Assembly (NCBI GenBank): GCA_030411725.1 | Contig: MU839836.1 | Location: 1,240,001-1,304,000, forward strand | Direction: 5' to 3' | Source of the DNA: Echria macrotheca | Lineage: Eukaryota; Ascomycota; Sordariomycetes; Sordariales; Schizotheciaceae | Length of the DNA: 64,000 nucleotides | Shown: positions 1-11,040 of the stretch, one piece after another | Position numbering within the stretch: position 1 is the stretch's first letter | How the letters are laid out: each line of letters opens with the position of its first letter | Made by a program: the position numbers and the translations under genes | Notes under the pieces: model-generated | Database searches by the model: none | The model's input: the letters and a program-made list of their open reading frames with translations, nothing else | What the model was told of the DNA's origin: nothing

Positions 1-1240
1 GCTCACAGCTGGCAAAATCAAGCAGGCCGTCGATAAGAGGACCGGCGAAGACAACCAAAACAAGGTCATGGGCGGACATTCAGCATCCGATGTGAGTTTT
101 TCCCGGGCAAATATGGGTAGCACACCCGTGACAAAAGTTGGACATGTTTGGCTGACGGATGTGTGTGGCCACTGTACCTAGGTGGCAAGCGACATCCTTA
201 AGTGGACGAACTACAGGCCCCCTGGCGCCGCGACCGCGCTCAATACGAATCAAATGATCAACTGGCTCTACATGGCCGAGGTGAGTCATCAAAAGTTCGA
301 GAGCGGGGGGATATATCTTTGGGGTGAAACTGACATATCCCCCACACGACAGTGGCTGCATCTATCTGCCTTCTCCTGGGGCGGCTTGCTCGACGATGAT
401 CTGCTGAATAATCCGACCAAGAAGGACAGACCGGTCTACGCCACGAGCCAGATCCCCGAGAACCTTGTCCTCGGCACGTCCGAGACCAACTCGCTGATGA
501 CCCGTTACGAGACGGCGTGGCAGAACTTCTTCCTGGCCGAGTGCGAGTTCAATCCCAAAGTCGCAGGCAAGCTCAACATCACCTGCAACGATGCGAAGAA
601 TCCGTTCCTGCACGACCATAAAGACGGCGTGAAATACAGCCGGCTCCCCCAATCCCTGGGGCCGGGCACAACCGCAGGCGTTGTCGACATGGGCCGACCA
701 CTTGGCAAAGTTCCCGTGGCCGCTCTTCTCAAACTTGCGGGCATCTGCGGCTTTCTGGCGTACACGGTTCACTACGTCATCGAGATCACGACAACGTGCC
801 ACCTCATGGACGACAAGATCAAGAAGTGCGAGGTGACCTTCTATCCCTTCAGCCGGCCCTTCTTCCATCGTGCCGAGGCCGCGCTCGACGATAGGCTCTT
901 TGATCTGTGCAAGCAGGCGGCGCGAGCTACGCCTCGACAGGCCCAGCCCAGCGGCGGGTCGCATAGGCGAGCTCGCGTGAGTTCCCTGCAGCTCAACGTG
1001 GAGAGGGATGACGACAGCCAGGCGGGCGAGGCCGGAGGGGAAGACCTACAGGAAGGACAGCCCGATAGCGACGTGGACGTCGTCGGCCATGTGGACATCG
1101 GCACTCCGCCGGACGGTGGGTCACCGCTGCTGGGAGGTGGGATGACGGAAGCGGGAACTCTCCCAGCCGACTTGGATCTGGACAGGCTTGAATTGAGCGA
1201 GGCTGAGGACGCAGTAGCAGCGCTAGAGGCCGAGTTTTGA
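1..1240 (+). CDS. Hypothetical fungal membrane protein, 5' partial
   Basis: Proposed exons are <1-91, 182-280 and 353-1240, giving at least 358 residues. Intron 92-181 opens with GTGAGT and ends in TAG. Intron 281-352 opens with GTGAGT, ends in CAG, is 72 nt and has no stop, so the frame also reads through it. The protein has a Trp/Asn-rich N-terminal part (KWTNYRPPGA), one hydrophobic segment of about 25 residues encoded near 712-785 that is a probable membrane span, and an acidic, Gly-rich low-complexity tail. No family is recognised. The true start lies left of the window; the GTG at 182 is only an exon start. Coding frame and 3' end look secure, function is unknown. Confidence 0.7.
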
Positions 1241-1518
1241 ACACCCAAAGTTAACTGGAGGAGAAAGAATGACTAGAATGGCTCTTGAACTGTGGACAAG
1301 GATCTCGAGAGATGACTACACTTATATTCGTTCGCTGTAACGTAGATAAACAGTTTATAGGCCCAGGGTGTAGCCCACATTAGGATGAAAGGGGTACGAG
1401 ACCTTTTTATATTTGGGATTCTGTCCACCTATAAGTACATGTCTACGTACGTATCTGAGGAAATCTTAAAAAAATGCAAGTTCGAAAGTCGGGTGTTGTC
1501 TGTACGCTTCTCTCTCTC

Positions 1519-1539
1519 TTTTTTTTTTTTTTTTTTTTT
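1519..1539. repeat. Poly-T tract
   Basis: An uninterrupted run of 21 T follows a (TC)n stretch, 280 bp downstream of the first gene. Confidence 0.9.
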
Positions 1540-1776
1540 GAGCAGTGCTGAAGCTGTCCCATATCATTAGGATACTCCCTAGCATCCATCCATGCACTGG
1601 GTCTCTATCTCAGCCGCGCCAATCCGAGCGATCTGCTGTAAGGCTTAGTGAATTCAGGTTAGCATCCGATCTCCCCGGCGCCTCCTTCCTTGCTAGTAGC
1701 TGGGTCGCTTTGGTGTTGCTACTTTGTGGGGATCTGGGTTCTCTGCAGGGAGTAGATTGTATGTCAATTGGTGGTG

Positions 1777-1800
1777 CTGGCCCAGCCGGAGCTGGGCCAG
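1777..1800. repeat. Perfect 10-bp inverted repeat (hairpin)
   Basis: CTGGCCCAGC at 1777-1786 and GCTGGGCCAG at 1791-1800 are exact reverse complements around a 4-nt loop. The right arm is also the beginning of the dispersed repeat at 1789-1943. It is not a bacterial-type terminator: no T-run follows and the host is a eukaryote. Confidence 0.8.
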
Positions 1801-1943
1801 GTCATCTATCTATCTATTCTGTTTCCTTTGTTCTGAATGCCTTCATCTTCCTGACTCAGTTGTCTGCAAGTAAACAAAGAGTCTAAGATGTCTTGCACAG
1901 AACAGCATCACTGGCGGCCTTTACCCATCAGGGTGCCTGAATC
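1789..1943 (+). repeat. Dispersed repeat A, copy 1
   Basis: This stretch aligns with 18160-18355 in the same orientation. Shared blocks, in order, are GAGCTGGGCCAGGT, the (TATC)n run ending in ATTCTGTT, CTGAAT, GACTCAG, CTGCAAGTAAACAAAGA, GATGTCT, CACTGGCG and GGGTGCCTGAATC. Both copies lie 3' of a + strand gene. No coding capacity is seen and the element type is unknown. Confidence 0.75.
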
Positions 1944-2632
1944 TTCACACCCTTAAGATGCTCGAACGTTCCATGCCCAGGCAGGTACGCAGGCAGCCAC
2001 CAACCGGCAAAAGAGGCATAGATTGCGGGGGCTTGCATTTCATGTCGCGGTAGCCTTGTCGTTGGAAGTTGCCTTGAGCAGAATATCTGCACTTGAGAAC
2101 TTTTGGCCGCGCGTTTTCGGTGAGAGTCACACAGATAGGTAGTGGAAAGCTGGGGAGGAGGTTACCTAGGCTGCTACGACAACTTTGTGTGTGTTAATCT
2201 TTGTATCTTTGTATTCCATCTGTTGGAGAGACGGGAAACACTTCCATGTCATCTGCCTAGTTCTAGAGCCTGCTCTGGTTCTTACCTTCTTTTACGTAAC
2301 GTAGCCCACCTAGTCTACCTTGTGCGTATCTAGGGAGGGCAGCCTACCTGCAGCATGGGCACCTACGCATCCAAATAAACACTTTTGCCCAGGTTGGGAG
2401 AAGTTGGGCGTCTCCCCGGGCAGGTATCCATACCGGTAATCTCACTCCCATGTACTCGTACACAAAGAGGCAGTTTTTTTAAATGATTCGTGCTAATAAT
2501 AATACTCTCTGTAACCTCAGGTACGCTAGCGGTATCCGTCGGTTGCCCGGTTTTGGTCCAGACCTACCTAACTTAGGTAACCTACGCTACTAGATACACT
2601 CGAGAGTTTACGGAGCTAGTACGTAGTGGAGA

Positions 2633-2654
2633 GCAGGCAGGCAGGCAGGCAGGC
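2633..2654. repeat. (GCAG)n microsatellite
   Basis: About 5.5 perfect copies of GCAG. A (GGGC)n stretch lies about 80 bp further on. Confidence 0.9.
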
Positions 2655-2978
2655 TCCGGACAGGACATGTATGCATGTATGTGGCCTGTTCCGTATCCGG
2701 TCCGGCACATTTCCGTTTCTTTCCGTTTCGTTCGGGCGGGCGGGCGGTCGCATCTCGTCTCCACTTGTGTGCACTCTTGGATTTAGAAGGCAACGCCAGG
2801 AATTTCGGGTGAGAGATTTGCACTTTTTTTGTTTTTGATAAGTTTGTAAATGTTCGTCCGTTGATGTGTGTGTTCCGTCAGACGGCAAGAAGGACGTTGG
2901 TCGTGGCCTTTGGCGGAGTTACGTGAGGTAAGGTAAGGTAGGGGTAAGATTATTACACTTTTCTGATGACAACTTTAT

Positions 2979-2988
2979 TACCTAGGTA
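2979..2988. promoter_or_regulatory. Palindrome TACCTAGGTA
   Basis: This is a perfect 10-bp palindrome. Related sites TACCTAGG(T) lie at 175-182, 2163-2170, 3170-3178, 5221-5229 and 6213-6220, and a second perfect 10-mer lies at 18974-18983. The recurrence suggests a binding site or a mobile/structural motif. No function is established here. Confidence 0.4.
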
Positions 2989-5900
2989 CCAAGCCCAAAC
3001 CACGACTAGCCCTCTGCTAGGTGGTATTCCGTACCAGGAAGGCTCCGTGTCAAAGCACTTTTTTTGTTTGTGATGGGCATCCTTTGTGTGATGGGAGGAA
3101 AAGTCGGTGTGTCCCGGTTCCAAACGGGAAAATGACATTACGTGGGTTTTGGTAATGTTGCATCGTCGATACCTAGGTCCCGTCCTAGTCCAGATCGGTT
3201 TCGGGTGCAGATACATGATGTGTGATGCGATGTGATGATATGTGGGTTGTACAAAACAGCATGCAGGCCGCCTGCCTGCCTGCCCGATAGTTACCTTACA
3301 GCGTATTCCTTCCATAGAATAGATAGTCTGTCGGTAATCATCATCTGCCTGCCGTTGCCGCGGCATTCCCGCCTACCTGATATCGTTTCCCGTACGGATT
3401 ATTTAGTCTCTTTTCATTTGCAGCGAAGAAATTTCAAAGCGGTGAGTCACCAGCACCACTATTTCCAACCCGTCCACAGGGGGAAGAGATAAAGCACTGA
3501 TGAGAAACAAAAATGCCAAGACTCGCTGATAATCACCAGACGGCGATCCGATGTCCTCCGAACCAATCCCTGTAAAAACCTGTAGAAGTGATACGTCTAT
3601 ACGTGAAAAAGAAAACAAGCGAGAGAGACATAGAATGCAGCATATGTTATTTCGGGCCTATCAACGTCCCCCGGCAAGCAGGCCAGGCGGCCATGCGCGA
3701 TGCGATACCATGCACCATAACTCCGGCAGTGGTTGGTCTCCTGACCACGACAAATCGTGCATGCGACATGGGCACCCGGAGACAACTCACAGCTTCTGTC
3801 GGTCACACCCCACCACCCCTACCTACCCTGTCCTTTCTTGTCTTTTGTCTTCACATCCACGAAATGTAATCGTAAATTTGGCTTGGGGTGGGATGATATG
3901 ACGCCAAAAATCCAGGAAAACACGTGCAAAGACCAAATCTCTGGTAGCGAAATATCTTCGTAGTAATGGTGTGTGGGTAATATTGGTGGTGGTGGAGGTG
4001 GTGGTGCCAAGAAAAAAAGTAGTGGGTTGCTGAGAATGAACCCATCCGCATCCATGTACAGCTGATGCAAGACAGATACCGTACCGAATGAGGCAGCCAG
4101 GCGTGCGTTGGGCGGGTAATATTCGTCGCATGCGATATTCGTCGGTTTTTCGAGCTATTACGCGGCCACTTGATTCGCTCCACGCTGTCCGCGCGCCGGA
4201 CGACCCCCGGGCCCCGAGCTCATCAAATCAGTAACGAGATTTGTAGAGTGAGATGGTGGGCACCATAAAATGGGTTTGGTTTTGGGGATAACGACAAGCG
4301 AAGGGGGAGGGAGGGGTTGGCAACTCCGACTGCCCGGGTCATCTTTTCCTGGATTTTGTTCTTTCTATCGGTTGCATTTAGATGTCAACACCACCTTTTA
4401 CGGCCTATCAATTTGGAGTTGTGGTTTTGGCCGAGGAGGTTTACCGACTCTGTTGTTGGCAGCTGTCTGCTCGCTTGGGCGGTTGGAGTCAGGCGGGCTG
4501 GTTTGGGCAGTAAAATGCAACATCTCAATCTCCTCTCTACGGGGCAGGTAACGCACCACGTGTCATCTGGGTGCGCCGAATACATTGTCCAGGTACGTAT
4601 CCTTTCTTGTGGATGTTGACATGTAATGGCTTGATTAGTGTCATATTCACAGACATGAATGACAAAGCCCAGCAGTTGACTGGAGTCCACGTAATGTGAA
4701 TCTGTAACTTGACTCAGATTCCGCCTTCCTTTGTTGTGCTCATATGCAGCCTGTAGCATAAACCCAGACTAGATGCGCTGTTGGTTGTTGTCTACATCTC
4801 TAGCTCGATCCCGGACATGCGTATCTTACATCAGTGGTCAGTACCCATGGTACGGGTTATACGCGCAGGCATAAATCCGGAACACAGCCATGAGGCAGCG
4901 CCAGGATCGGTTCCGACAATCAGACGAAGGTGCATGTCTGCCTTCTTTTACACTTTTTATGTAATTCGCTTGAGACGCGCCGTCCAGGGTAATGTGGGAT
5001 CCCGCCCGGGCGGCCTGGCTGAGGCATCCACCGACATTGTCAGATACCTATTTGGAGTGAAACAACAGAGAAATGGTAGCCAAGGTAAGTTATGTCTGAA
5101 TCCGTCGTCTTGATGGCAAGTCATGGGTAGGACAAACCGCAAGCCACCTGGCAACTCCATTTGCAAAAGAGTTATTCCCGAGGAGAGGGCGCGCCTTCCC
5201 CAATACAAGTACCTTCGCTTTACCTAGGTCCAATAGCTCCCACGGACGACCGATAACACATGTATACACGTATGGCTGACTAGGACTCCGCCCGCCAAGC
5301 CCACGACAGCCTGTCGCAGGCTGCCTCGCTGTTCCCGAGCCGTTATCTGGGTCAGATCTTGTTGGCGTCCGCCACGTCGCAACAAGGAATCTGAGATCTG
5401 ACGCAATCGGCGCATCTGCCACGGTGATCCGGTTAAAGGGGCCAGAAGGGTGTAGTCGGGGATTACCCGGTTACAGTCCAAGTTTTGTACATGTAGGGAT
5501 GGTCTATGTAGAGTATATTGCCGAGAACCGTAATCACTATCCTGTAGAGAGATGACTTTGTTGGTAGGACAAGAGGAAGAGTCACCTCATCAGCAGCCAG
5601 TGCGGCACCGCCACCGTGGCATTTATCGCCGTAGGAATCCTTCCTTCCCGGTATATCTCAAACGTGTCGTGCTGGGCGGCCTGGGCCGTGCATATCTCAG
5701 AAACCTACGGGTTATACGAGCCCTTCGGACTATGCCCCCAAGACACAGCATGGAAGGTAGGCAAGGACCGACCAGGTCGCACGGAATGACACCTCGCGGC
5801 GAGATAAAGACGCGAAGGTCCGATCTCGATCTCGAGTGCGAGATAGCGGCCCAGCATTCTTTGCCTTCTTCAAGGACGACAAATACGCGGAGTTTGTTTG

Positions 5901-7189
5901 CATCGCTTCACTCATCAGCGACAAGGTCCCAACGAACCGCCCCTGCATGGCTCTAAAAACCTTCGGGCTTCGCTCCGCACTCTGCCAATCACGTTGAGAC
6001 GTCGGACAGTTGGTTTTATCTTTTGTCGGCTTCGCGGTATGTCGTAGCCGCCTCTGATGAAACGGGATCCGCCACCCGACCGTCAGCGCATTTATTAGAT
6101 CGACCGTGTAGTTGGCGCTATATTTGCATCTCTACAGGCTGAAGTGCACATAGACGTAAGGAAGGCCTCATTGATGCACATATACCTACTGAGCTTGGCA
6201 AGTGCCTATGAATACCTAGGGGATTCGATTCCACGACGCTTTACTCTACTGAACGGACAACTCACCTTTGTTGGCTCTGTAGAGATTCCTTACACTCGGA
6301 GAGGCCGAGCGGATTCAAAGAGCTTCCGATGTCCGATGGCAAGGATCTTGGGCATCTGCAGTGTCAAGCAACATGAGGCAATGAGGCGGCGAAGGCGGAC
6401 TCGGTCAAACGAAACGTGGCGAATTGGCATGATCCTTCTTCTTCTCATCGTCACGATTACCTCCCGTCGCATCATGTTCTTTACCAGCTGTACTACTACA
6501 CATACACATTTCATATTGGCGTAGACATTAGCATGGCGTCCGTGGGCAAAAGTGTAATTGGAATCCATTGTATACCCCGTAGTGACGAAAAAGAGTCCAA
6601 AGATGCAGAGCATGCAGTCCGTCCGTAATTGGTCGCTCGGCTACGACGCAGATGCAGACAGACGAAACTAGTCGTTAAACGCAAAGGTCACCCTACCTGG
6701 AGAGTCCTGGACGGGTCCTACCTAGAGGAAACTAAAAGAAAAAGTTTGTGTAACCCCCCTTGACGCCCCAAGAAGATGCTGCGCAAAAAAAACTTACCTT
6801 AAACAACCCCTTCCCATTCCTGACCGTTCCTCCCTGTCGGCCCGCGGCACAGCCGAACGAACAAGATACCTAGCCGCTCGTTACCTACAGTTAGGATTCT
6901 ATCCTTTCCTCCTTTTCGCAAATAGACGAATAAAAGAAGGGTGGTGTGGACGCCCCCCACACTCGTCGACACAGAACGGGGAAAGCGTACCGAGATGCTG
7001 GTCACGATTATTTTTTTTCAAGAGTGGGTTGGGGGTGGGTGCGTGCTCTCTCTCTCCAATGAGATAATAATGTTGGATACCACCAGTAAGCATGTTATCG
7101 GGGCAGCCACTTCCCAAAAATCCGAACAGGGATTTTTTTTTATCGGCGGTTTATTACAGATTTATTGTGGGAGGGATCACGCTAGCATC

Positions 7190-7223
7190 CGTCGGTCGGT
7201 CCGCGCGGTCGGTCGGTCGGTCG
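7190..7223. repeat. (GGTC)n microsatellite, imperfect
   Basis: Two runs of GGTC/GTCG units are interrupted by CCGCGC. No coding context is seen. Confidence 0.8.
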
Positions 7224-10200
7224 CCGTACATCCATCCATCCTCACTACTGTTAGTTATTTTGGGGCGCCGCTGGGCAGACATGTGGCACAGCTTTGATGC
7301 TTGGTCGGGCGGTGGAGGAGGAAGAGGAGCCAACCCGACGCAGCACCCTAGAGTCAAACTAGTGGCGGGTCTTACCAAGAATCGCGCCCCGGTCATTTTT
7401 TCTCCGCGATGTGGAGTTTTTGCATCTTTTCTGCTCCTTGTCACTTTTGTTATTGACTTGGCACCATTCCTGCTCCGTATTTCCATACAGAGAGTCAAGG
7501 ACGGATTTGCCACCTTGACACGGCCTCAGCTGAGCTGTAGAGTAGAAAAAGGGGAGTGTATTGCGATTCGCGAAACCGGGGAGTGCGCCATTTTATGACT
7601 GCCATGGCGGTCGAAAGGGGCGGGAGTCCGCCGAATGACGGGGCTTCGTATACGCGACGGATGCTCACCGGGCCAGCTGAGAGAGAGCGGTTTCTCGGCA
7701 GAAGGCCCCATGTCCGGGAATGTCAAAGCTGCTGTCAGTACAGACAAGTGCTAGTGTCAGTACAGGAAGCGTAGTCTGTCAGAAAGGGCTTGGCGGCTGC
7801 GCCTGGTTCGCTATTTGCTCGGATCCCTCTGGCGATTCGGTGGCACGCCGCACTTGGCTTCGCGATAGCGCGATAAGCAGCAGACGAGTGAGACCGTGTC
7901 GTGAGTCAGGCGTCACCACTTTTTGTTCCTCAGCGTCGCGCAGCCCATTACACCTCAGACGGCTTATCCGTACTGTGCAGTATGCACTCGTCGTAATTGT
8001 TGCGCGTTTGTTCCCTTACGGCGTTTTGCGGCCTACGGATCAATTGCTGAGGAACCGGCGGAGTCAGTACCCGGCACCCGGAACATCCGCTGGTTGGTCC
8101 CAGCAGGCCTTGGCCCCCTGGCCGAGGTGGCATCGTGCCAAGCACAGCGACCGATCCTGGACCCGCTCGGGGGCGTCCGGGGGGTCAACTTCGTCGAGCT
8201 ACGGAAATTGGGATTTTTGCCCCGGCGGGCGGCGAGGCTTGGTGATGATGAGTCAAGTTCGCCCTCTCATTCATCGTGATGGAAAGTGACACGACCCGGG
8301 CGTCAAATGCCGGCGCGCCGTGTGCGCTCTCAGTCATGTGTGGCATGCATCAGTCAATCCGACGGGCTGCAGCAACAAGTAGCAGCTAGATGCACCACCT
8401 CTAGATGCGCTGCGTAGGTAGTCTAACGGTGGTTGGTCGTCTGGCACACGGAATGGACGGCATGGCCTGATGACAGCCGCCGGACTTTGGATTTTCTTGA
8501 TAGTCGTGGGCGTCCAGGGTTGGTCAGCTGGAGGCCTGGGCGTTTCCCTTGTTTGTGCGCCCCCTGCAGCGGGCGGTAGCATTCATTGGCCGCGGGCTAT
8601 CGGGCGCGAACCTTATGCGTTCATGATTAGCCTCTCATCAAATCACTTGGCTGCAGGCTCATAAAATACTCTTTCTTTTCTGGCTGCCACAGTGCTACTG
8701 GTCACCGCCCGGCCTGCCACAGCGGTAACGCTTGCATATGGATTCCCTTCTGTACTGACACCGGTTTTCGCCCGTACTCCCGGTCACATACTGCCACTCT
8801 CGTATCCGGCCTGCCACCCAAGCTGCGGAAAGGGCGGCACTTGCCACCCCTTTGTATTTCTGTGCTGTGGCTCCTTCCCGGCATCTCCTGTCCGGGTCGA
8901 AGCCCGGCGATTCAATTCACCAGCGACGCACGGAAATAACCATGAATTGCTGTCGGTTGCATCCCCCGATTGAGCATCAACCACGCGACAGGCCCGTTTG
9001 GGTCGAGTCAAGATGTCGAGTGCAACCCAATCTATGGAAAGAGTAATAAGTAACGGGAAGGGCAGCGTTGCAGCAAATAAGGAGTCGCCCACTACGCTTT
9101 CCCCAGAGCTGTCGCAGCGCACATCCGACAGACAGGGGAAAACCAAGGAGACCGGAAAATCGAAATCAACGATATGAAACATCGATGACGACGCGGTGGG
9201 ACGGGGATTGGCAATGGAGATCAGCACCGTGTTTCGGGTCATTTTTCTTTCTATACCCGAGCCCACTTTTTTGTGGATTTACGGGTACGGCGTAGGTACC
9301 GCGTGTGTTCAACCACAATATGTGACCGTGGATGAGATTTCAAACTTGGGGCCATCGTTCATCTTGTATCCTATCTGGGGGCGAATAACTGGCTCGGACT
9401 GGGTTTCCGACGAGGTATTGCGGTTGCAGCACCTTTTTGATTACAGTCTCGATCCGGATGGCACATGACTCGGTTGGCTGGCACAAAGCGCACTTCGCTC
9501 TACACAAAGTGTACTGGTATTCGTGCATAGAGTTCAAGCGTACGTAAAAAGTGTATTCCATAGGGTGGAGATGGGTGTGGAACCGATCGGGGCCCGCGGT
9601 CGGTCAAGGCAAATCAAAACCGGACACACTGGCGTGGCATGATGAGTGTCTTGTGCAATCGCACGAGTGCCGTTGCCTGTCGGTTTGGGTGCGTGAAGAG
9701 GTAAACGCCACGGCATTTTTAGGACCCCATCAGCCACGCTGTGATTAGTCGAGTATCAAAGTACTTGTACAAGACGGGCAGACATGGACGCATCCTCTTT
9801 TTTTTTCTGCTCCCAAGAATGTTACACCTGCTGTTACGCGCACGGGGGTCTTCCTCGGCATATCAAATTGGACGCCACTTAGCACCATCACAATACGCAT
9901 CCATCCCATCCCTGCAGGCCCCGACCACCATCGAATCCGAGCGAAGGGAGGTCCCATGTTGTTATCGCTAGTGCGTGCGCCAGCCGTCAGTTTCGAGTCT
10001 AGGCTGCCAGTCCCCTCCCAGCTGGAACGTTTTACCTGGTACTATACCTGCCTCAGGCATCGCTGCGCCATTTGGTAAAAAACTGGCCATACGGTCGACC
10101 AGGGGTCCGCACCCAGCCGTAACTGGCTCGCTTTTCTCCGACTACCCCAGCAGCCTACGAGGTACCTAATCATAATAAGCAAATCTCTCCCCCCTTGCTC

Positions 10201-10741
10201 GTGAAGACCCGCGTCACCCCATATCCACCGGGCTCCCATCTGTCGTTTCTGGTCGCCAACCTTTTGCGACTTTTGAACTCTCCCAACAATTTTGGACTTT
10301 GCACCGCGCACCGCTGCATGCAAACGCGCGACAGCCTAGTCTGTCTGCTCTAGCGATAGACTCGCTCAGTCTACAAGTGAGTAAGTGCGACTATCTCTTT
10401 CCATACAATCAATCTCATTCATCTCCTTCCCTCCCATCAGATTCTCGCCCTTCCCTTGTGACTGCACCATCCCATACACTTGGTCTACAGCGACCATCGG
10501 TCGCCACCTTGATCCCTAAAATACTCCTTCCTAAATCATAGGAGCGTTGGCGTGAAAGCAATTTAACGTCGCTACCCGCGCTCACTCGCTCTGGCCCTGT
10601 TCATAAATCTCTCGGCCCTCAACCCTTTATCATCATCACCTCCCGCCTTTCCAGTCCATGTTCCTGCGTGCACATCTTGCACCAAAGCATGCGACTCCTA
10701 CACTTTTCGTATCTGAACCCCAATCTACCCCCCATTGGTGG

Positions 10742-10750
10742 TATATAAAA
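10742..10750 (+). promoter_or_regulatory. TATA-box-like element
   Basis: TATATAAAA lies 291 bp upstream of the preferred ATG at 11041, behind a long CT-rich stretch. It is only 11 bp upstream of an earlier ATG at 10761. If it is a functional TATA box, that earlier ATG would probably not be in the mRNA. Confidence 0.4.
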
Positions 10751-11040
10751 GAGGTCGGCAATGTATCATCAATGGGAGCCATATCGTGGCGGCGGTCCGG
10801 GTTACGCTGCCCAGTATGTCGATAGCTCTCGTACCGGCACAGCGACAGAGTTACCGAGTATGCTAGTGCCTGGTGGTAGCACGCAACCGATTGCAGTCCA
10901 GTCTCGCTTACCGCCGTTAATTTGTCGTTTCATCTAACCTCGTGCTACAGATTGGGAATACGAGGCCGCTGGACCCTTCTCATGGTGCGACCCCTTGGTC
11001 ACACTGCCGCGGCCCAGAATATCCGTCCCCATTCGCCAAC

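Larger units (their letters stand above)
1241..11040. other. 9.8 kb intergenic region without a convincing gene
   Basis: All frames hold only short open stretches with low-complexity or Arg/Ser/Pro-rich translations, no recognisable domains, and no splice pattern linking them. The region carries a poly-T tract, tetranucleotide repeats, several TACCTAGG palindromes, one copy of a dispersed repeat with a strong hairpin (1777-1943) and, at its right end (about 10380-10720), the CT-rich tracts typical of fungal promoters. It is not visibly AT-rich, so it does not look like a RIP-eroded transposon graveyard. An unannotated non-coding RNA or a regulatory region for the gene at 11041 is possible but unproven. 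Confidence 0.5.

Noticed and set aside
362..964. 200-codon minus-strand frame antisense to the first gene
   Set aside because: It is a shadow of the GC-rich plus-strand coding frame and has no independent signal.
7092..8289. Open frames of 118-189 codons in the large intergenic region
   Set aside because: Composition is low-complexity, frames overlap on both strands, and no splicing or domains support them.
8892..8907. tRNA T-arm-like CCGGG-TCGAAGC-CCGG
   Set aside because: No acceptor stem, anticodon arm or A box could be fitted around it.
10761..10950. ATG at 10761 (MYHQWEPYRGG...) as the start of the first large gene
   Set aside because: The frame ends in a stop before the acceptor at 10950, no good donor keeps the downstream frame, and a TATA-like box sits only 11 bp upstream. 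It is kept only as an alternative.
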